Assembly (NCBI GenBank): GCA_035504735.1
Contig: DATJRJ010000256.1
Location: 1-64,000, forward strand
Reading direction: 5' to 3'
From: JAJPIG01 sp035504735
Lineage (GTDB): Bacteria; Desulfobacterota; Binatia; Binatales; Binataceae
Length of the DNA: 64,000 nt
Part shown: positions 60,043 to 64,000 of the stretch, one piece after another
Position numbering within the stretch: the first letter of the stretch is position 1
How the letters are laid out: each line of letters begins with the position of its first letter
The notes under the pieces: model-generated
What the model was told of the DNA's origin: nothing
The model's input: the letters and a program-made list of their open reading frames with translations, nothing else
Databases searched by the model: none
Program-made: the position numbers and the translations under genes

Positions 60043-60992
60043 AGCTGCTCAAAAAATCCGAGCGCGGCGTCGCGCTGCTGGCGACCCTGATGGCGATCGC
60101 CCTGATGACTATCCTGGTGGTCGATTTCACCAGTTCCAGCGCGCTCGGTTATCGATCCGCCGCGAATCAGGCCAATGAGCTGCACGCCGAGTATCTGGCC
60201 CGTTCGGCGGTCAACGTGGGCCTCGCTCTGCTGGCCCAGCAGGCGCGCATGAACGAGGCCACGCAAACTCCCTTCTATGCGCTCAACCAGCCCTGGGCGA
60301 TGCCGTTTCCGCCGGTCCCGATGGACGGCGGCACGGCAACCGTCTCGATCGTCGATGAGGCGCGCAAACTGAACATCAATCAGCTCATCAACCCGCGTAC
60401 CGGCGCAGTCAACCCGGACATCGAGCAGATCCTTGAGCGCCTGTTCGCAAGCCTCGAGGTCGATCCCCGGATCATCCCGGCGATCGTCGACTGGCTCGAC
60501 CCCGACAGTGTCGAATCTCCAGGCGGCGGGGCCGAGGCGGACTACTACATGCAGCTTATTCCGCCCTACGAACCTCGCAACGGACCGATGCCGACCATCG
60601 GCGACCTACGAATGGTGCGCGGGGTCAACACGCCCATTTTCATGCTGCTGCGCCAGTTCCTGACCGCGGCGCCCGAGTCGCGCGTCAACGCCAATACCGT
60701 GTCGCCCGAACTCCTGGCCTCGCTCTCCCCCGAATTGGCGAGCGATACTTCGCTGGTCAAGGAAATCGTCGAAGCCCGCACCAGGGAGCCATTCACGAAC
60801 ATCACCGATATCAGTAACCTGCCGGGAGTCGGGGAAAACTCGACCGGGTTGATGCAGCTCTTAACGACCACCAGCAGTTACTTTACGATAACCGGCGTGG
60901 GGACTTATGCCGGGGCGCGCCGATTCGTCTATGCCACCTTCCGCAGCAATCCGAATGGAACCGCGATTCTGGCGGGATGGAACGAGGAGTAA
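60036..60992 (+). CDS. gspK: Minor pseudopilin GspK
   Basis: A 318-residue tip pseudopilin that caps the filament. The start MVKLLKKSERG|VALLATLMAIALM shows a prepilin leader without Glu at +5, the GspK hallmark. A helix-hairpin-like NITDISNLPGVGENSTGL motif occurs near residue 255, again typical. It overlaps gspJ by 7 bases and precedes gspL by 18 bases. The whole set is tightly coupled. Confidence 0.95.
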   Translation: MVKLLKKSERGVALLATLMAIALMTILVVDFTSSSALGYRSAANQANELHAEYLARSAVNVGLALLAQQARMNEATQTPFYALNQPWAMPFPPVPMDGGTATVSIVDEARKLNINQLINPRTGAVNPDIEQILERLFASLEVDPRIIPAIVDWLDPDSVESPGGGAEADYYMQLIPPYEPRNGPMPTIGDLRMVRGVNTPIFMLLRQFLTAAPESRVNANTVSPELLASLSPELASDTSLVKEIVEARTREPFTNITDISNLPGVGENSTGLMQLLTTTSSYFTITGVGTYAGARRFVYATFRSNPNGTAILAGWNEE

Positions 60993-61010
60993 GGGGTAGA
61001 GGGCGGGCAG

Positions 61011-62474
61011 ATGGCGCAGCGAATCATGGCCCTCGAAATCGACGGCGATTGGGTGCGGGCGGCCGTTGCCGAGCGCTCGTGGAACACTTTCGACCTGATC
61101 GGATTATTCGAGAATCAGCGCGCGAACGGTGAGAATGGTCTCGCGGCCGCGCTCGCGCGTCTGCTCGTAACCACCGGCCGGCCGGATATCGCGGTTTCCG
61201 CGCTGCCGGGCGAATTCGTCGCCAAGCGGCTACTCGAATTACCGTTTAACGACCGGCGCCGCCTCAATCAGGTGGTCCCGTTCGCCCTCGAGGAGCATCT
61301 GCCCTTCCCGGTCGACGACGCGGTGGTGGCCTTCGTTCGCCTCGGCCAGGAAGACGGCCAGACGCAAGTGATCGCGGCCTGTGCCCGTCATCATCACGTC
61401 AAGGAACATCTCGAATTGCTTGCCCACGCTGGTCTCAACCCAAAAACTGTCACGCTGAGCGGCCTGGCGCTGGCGCTCCTGATGGCGCGCAGCCGCAATG
61501 GTCATACCGGATCGCATTTAATCGTCAACGTCGATGACAGCTCGGCCTCGGTCATGCTGTTGGACGCGGCCGGCACGCCTCGCGCGATGCGTACGGTAGC
61601 GATGACGAACCCGGGACGCGGTAGCACGACGCCGCTGCCGGTGGTACCCGGCGCAGCGATCTTGAACTCGGTGCGCCAGATGATGCTGGCTCATCAGATC
61701 GAAGCGGACGAAGCCGATCTGGTGCTGACCGGTTCCGGAGCGGCGCCCCGGATCAGAACCCAAATCGCCGAGGGGCTGGCGATCAAAGTTCGCGCCGCAG
61801 AAGATTTCGATCTGGGCCGCACCTTTGGCGGTGCTCCGCCGGACGCGGCGCGCTTCAGCGGCTGTCTGGCGATGCTGATCGGCGAAGTACCGGGTCATCC
61901 GGTTGAGTTGCTCAATTTCCGCCAGGGCGAGTTTACTTTTCATGGCCGTACCGGCGATCTCACACCGCTCAGACTCTCGGGTGCGCTGGCGGCAGGTCTG
62001 GCCTTCTTTGCACTGGTGCATTTCTTCCTGGGGCTCTCGGTCGATCTCGGCCGTCTGAACACGATCAACCGCGAGATCGCGATGGCCGCGGCGCCCGCTT
62101 TGGGCAGCACAGCCATTGAGGGTGATGCTAGAAAGGCCTTGGGCGGCAAGCTGGTCGCGATGCGCAAGCAGCTTAAACTGCTGGGCGACAATGGCGGACA
62201 TGGCTCGCCGCTCGATACTTTGCTCGCGGTCTCACGCGCAATCGGGCGCGGGCTACCCGTCGAGATGACCGATGTAACTATCGACAACGGCACGCTTAAG
62301 GTCATGGGCAAGGCGAACTCCTTCGCCACCATCGACCAGGTCAAGCTGGCTCTCACGCGCAGCGGATATTTTGAGGACATCCAGGTTACCGATGCCAAGG
62401 CCTCCGCCACGGCCGACAAGGTTGACTTCCGGCTGAGCGCCACGCCGCGCGAATCCGCGCTGGGGACGGAATAG
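61011..62474 (+). CDS. gspL: Type II secretion protein GspL
   Basis: A 487-residue bitopic inner-membrane protein linking GspE to the periplasmic side. Residues 1-300 are an actin-like cytoplasmic domain (MALEIDGDWVRAAVAERSW and LIVNVDDSSASVMLL); one membrane helix, LSGALAAGLAFFALVHFFLGL, is near residue 325; the C-terminal ferredoxin-like domain follows. It lies 18 bases after gspK and 3 before gspM. Confidence 0.93.
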   Translation: MAQRIMALEIDGDWVRAAVAERSWNTFDLIGLFENQRANGENGLAAALARLLVTTGRPDIAVSALPGEFVAKRLLELPFNDRRRLNQVVPFALEEHLPFPVDDAVVAFVRLGQEDGQTQVIAACARHHHVKEHLELLAHAGLNPKTVTLSGLALALLMARSRNGHTGSHLIVNVDDSSASVMLLDAAGTPRAMRTVAMTNPGRGSTTPLPVVPGAAILNSVRQMMLAHQIEADEADLVLTGSGAAPRIRTQIAEGLAIKVRAAEDFDLGRTFGGAPPDAARFSGCLAMLIGEVPGHPVELLNFRQGEFTFHGRTGDLTPLRLSGALAAGLAFFALVHFFLGLSVDLGRLNTINREIAMAAAPALGSTAIEGDARKALGGKLVAMRKQLKLLGDNGGHGSPLDTLLAVSRAIGRGLPVEMTDVTIDNGTLKVMGKANSFATIDQVKLALTRSGYFEDIQVTDAKASATADKVDFRLSATPRESALGTE

Positions 62475-62477
62475 GCA

Positions 62478-63164
62478 GTGCTCGAGGGGCTGCGGGGAAT
62501 TATGGACTGGTTTAGAGATCTGATGGGCCGGATTCGCGATCAAATTGGATCGCGGATCGGACGCGTGCTGGGCCCGCAAATCGCCCGTATGCATGGCGCT
62601 GTCGACCCGCATCTGAAGCAGTTGCGCGTTCATTACAACCGCCTTGAACCGCGCGAGAAGCTGCTGGTGCGAATCGCCGGCGGACTGCTCGCTGTCTTCC
62701 TGATCTACAATCTGATCTATCTCCCGGTCGTCGATTTGCGGGCCGGCCTCAACGATCGGGTCGCCGATCGCCAGCGCGAACTGGCCGAGGTTCGTGCCAT
62801 GACGCGCACCTATCTGCATCTCGAGAGCGAGCTCGCGGTGGCGCGCAAACGCACGGTCCCCGGCGGCAGGGACTTCTCGCTCTTCTCGGTGGTCGAAAAG
62901 GCGCTCAGCGACAGTGTCGGCCGCGACAAGCTCGGTTCGATCACGCCGGGTGTGGATCGTAAGGTCGCCGATGGGATGGTGGAATACAGCGTCGATCTGC
63001 AGCTCACCAATCTGAGCCTGCCGCAGCTGGTTGACGCGCTCTATCGCCTGCAGACGCTGCCGGTGCCGGTCGGTGTTTCGACCATCCACATCCGGCGCCG
63101 CTTTCAGGATCCGCACAGTTACGATGTCGACATGACCTGCGTCGCGCTGGCCAAGAATGCCTGA
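62478..63164 (+). CDS. gspM: Type II secretion protein GspM
   Basis: Starts at a GTG 3 bases after the gspL stop and encodes 228 residues. A long N-terminal amphipathic segment of about 60 residues precedes one helix, LLVRIAGGLLAVFLIYNLIYL, near residues 68-88, and a periplasmic ferredoxin-like body follows. The N-terminal extension is longer than in typical GspM (~160 residues). It overlaps gspN (the gspN ATG is 5 bases before the gspM stop). Confidence 0.87.
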   Translation: MLEGLRGIMDWFRDLMGRIRDQIGSRIGRVLGPQIARMHGAVDPHLKQLRVHYNRLEPREKLLVRIAGGLLAVFLIYNLIYLPVVDLRAGLNDRVADRQRELAEVRAMTRTYLHLESELAVARKRTVPGGRDFSLFSVVEKALSDSVGRDKLGSITPGVDRKVADGMVEYSVDLQLTNLSLPQLVDALYRLQTLPVPVGVSTIHIRRRFQDPHSYDVDMTCVALAKNA

Positions 63165-64000
63165 GTTCGCTCACGATCTCTTGAGCGGCGATTTTTGGCG
63201 AAGCCGACTGCTCGCGATTTCCTATGCCGGCCTCGGCCTGCTGCTGTTCTTCATTTTCCTGGCTGCGAATTTTCCCTACGGAGACGCGCTGTCATCGCTG
63301 CTCGCGCCGCTCAATCTCGCGCTCACCTACACCGACCATCGGGCCCGATTGCCGATCGGCGCCGAGCTGGATGGCGTCACGCTCAGCAACACGCTCGCGC
63401 CCGGATCGCCGCCGCTGCTCGACGGCGCCAATATCACGCTCGCGCCGACGCTTGGATCGCTGCTGCTGGTGCGGCCCGGAATCCATCTCAAAGCGGAACT
63501 CTACGGCGGCTTCCTGAGCCTGGTGCTCTACCGCATCAGCGACGGTGTCGGAGTCGGCGTGGATGCCAGCAATCTCGATCTCAGCCGCTACGACCAGTTG
63601 GTGCGGATGGGAGTTAATCTGCGCGGCTTCCTGTCGGGCGACGCGTCGGGCTCCGTGCCGGCTGCGAACCCATTGCTTGGCGTCGGTCGCCTCCATCTCA
63701 AGATCACTCATTGTGCGCTACGGATTATGCGCGGGATGCCGACGCTAAGACTCGGCGATCTCGACGGCTCCGCCCGGCTAGATAATGGCATCTTGACGAT
63801 CGATTCGCTGGAAGGAACCGGCGGTGATTTACTGGTCAGCGCCACGGGCATGATTCGGCTGGCACCCGCCCTGCCCGATAGCCTGATCGATCTGCGCGTG
63901 AAGCTTGACCCGACTCCCTTGGGCCGCAGTCACCTCGGGCTTATGCTCCAGATGCTGCCGCATCCGCCGGGCGCGCGGCCCTACTTCTTGCGCGGCCGCC
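63157..64000 (+). CDS. gspN: Type II secretion protein GspN (N-terminal part, cut by window edge)
   Basis: ATG at 63157 overlaps the end of gspM. The visible 281 residues start with one membrane helix, LLAISYAGLGLLLFFIFLAA, near residues 18-37, then a periplasmic beta-rich region with NFPYGDALSSLLAP and repeated leucine-rich strand pairs (LRLGDLDGSARLDNGILTID). This fits GspN as found after gspM in deltaproteobacterial operons. The frame stays open at base 64000. gspC and gspD have not yet appeared. Confidence 0.82.
   Translation, partial: MPEFAHDLLSGDFWRSRLLAISYAGLGLLLFFIFLAANFPYGDALSSLLAPLNLALTYTDHRARLPIGAELDGVTLSNTLAPGSPPLLDGANITLAPTLGSLLLVRPGIHLKAELYGGFLSLVLYRISDGVGVGVDASNLDLSRYDQLVRMGVNLRGFLSGDASGSVPAANPLLGVGRLHLKITHCALRIMRGMPTLRLGDLDGSARLDNGILTIDSLEGTGGDLLVSATGMIRLAPALPDSLIDLRVKLDPTPLGRSHLGLMLQMLPHPPGARPYFLRGR

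Overview
The window is a gene-dense, GC-rich bacterial chromosome segment holding about 70 protein genes. I found no tRNA, rRNA, CRISPR array, transposase or phage structural gene. A diderm cell envelope is shown by LptE, two other lipoproteins and a type II secretion operon. The ruvC-ruvA-ruvB-yebC block, the icd-mdh-sucCD-ndk block, several luciferase-like (LLM) flavin/F420-type oxidoreductases and a homogentisate pathway would suit a deltaproteobacteria-like or Candidatus Binatota-like soil lineage. That placement is inference from gene content; no database search was possible.

Layout. Positions 1-7800 (minus): rlmN, mtnP, a PfkB kinase, a DPM1/ArnC-like glycosyltransferase, UDP-glucose dehydrogenase, a GalE-like epimerase and lepA (cut by the left edge). 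Positions 7840-12861 (minus): a TCA block of icd, mdh, sucC, sucD, ndk and a small membrane protein. Positions 13025-18705: an acyl-CoA dehydrogenase, then hmgA, an LLM oxidoreductase and fahA (aromatic amino-acid catabolism), and a glutamine amidotransferase. Positions 18728-21715: ruvB, ruvA, ruvC and yebC. Positions 21866-28313: a lipoprotein and a compact three-gene GT-C glycosyltransferase module (a two-domain 978-aa enzyme, a signal-anchored beta-sandwich-like protein, and a GT-C protein ending in a PA14 domain). Positions 28461-29543: an in-frame serine esterase-MazG fusion. Positions 29604-38764: rpsT, then a long minus-strand housekeeping run (yceD, rpmF, plsX, fabD, acpP, nrdR, ribD, ribBA, nusB, lptE, holA). 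Positions 38968-44505: nth, a Spy-like protein, a short MetE-type methyltransferase, a second LLM enzyme, several very small membrane proteins, a zinc-ribbon protein and an AT-rich non-coding stretch with a palindromic repeat. Positions 44506-49446 (minus): a ThrB2-type kinase, folE, rpiA, glycerate 2-kinase and an NAD-type isocitrate dehydrogenase. Positions 49646-54727: peroxiredoxin, hisI, hisG, a third LLM enzyme, an enoyl-CoA hydratase with a small unknown partner, and a lipoprotein. Positions 54858-64000 (plus): gspE-F-G-H-I-J-K-L-M-N, the last gene cut by the right edge.

How they work together. Much of the window is core metabolism: an almost contiguous TCA block, fatty-acid/phospholipid initiation, riboflavin and folate precursors, and histidine biosynthesis. 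The more individual parts are the GT-C module, which looks like a lipid-linked-sugar O-glycosylation unit and could be supplied by the DPM1-like transferase near the left end; the esterase-MazG fusion; the LLM enzyme inside the homogentisate cluster; and a zone of tiny membrane proteins and dispersed palindromes at 41.7-44.5 kb. Nothing here is a convincing new defence or mobile system. The GT-C module and the esterase-MazG fusion are the best candidates for undescribed biology.
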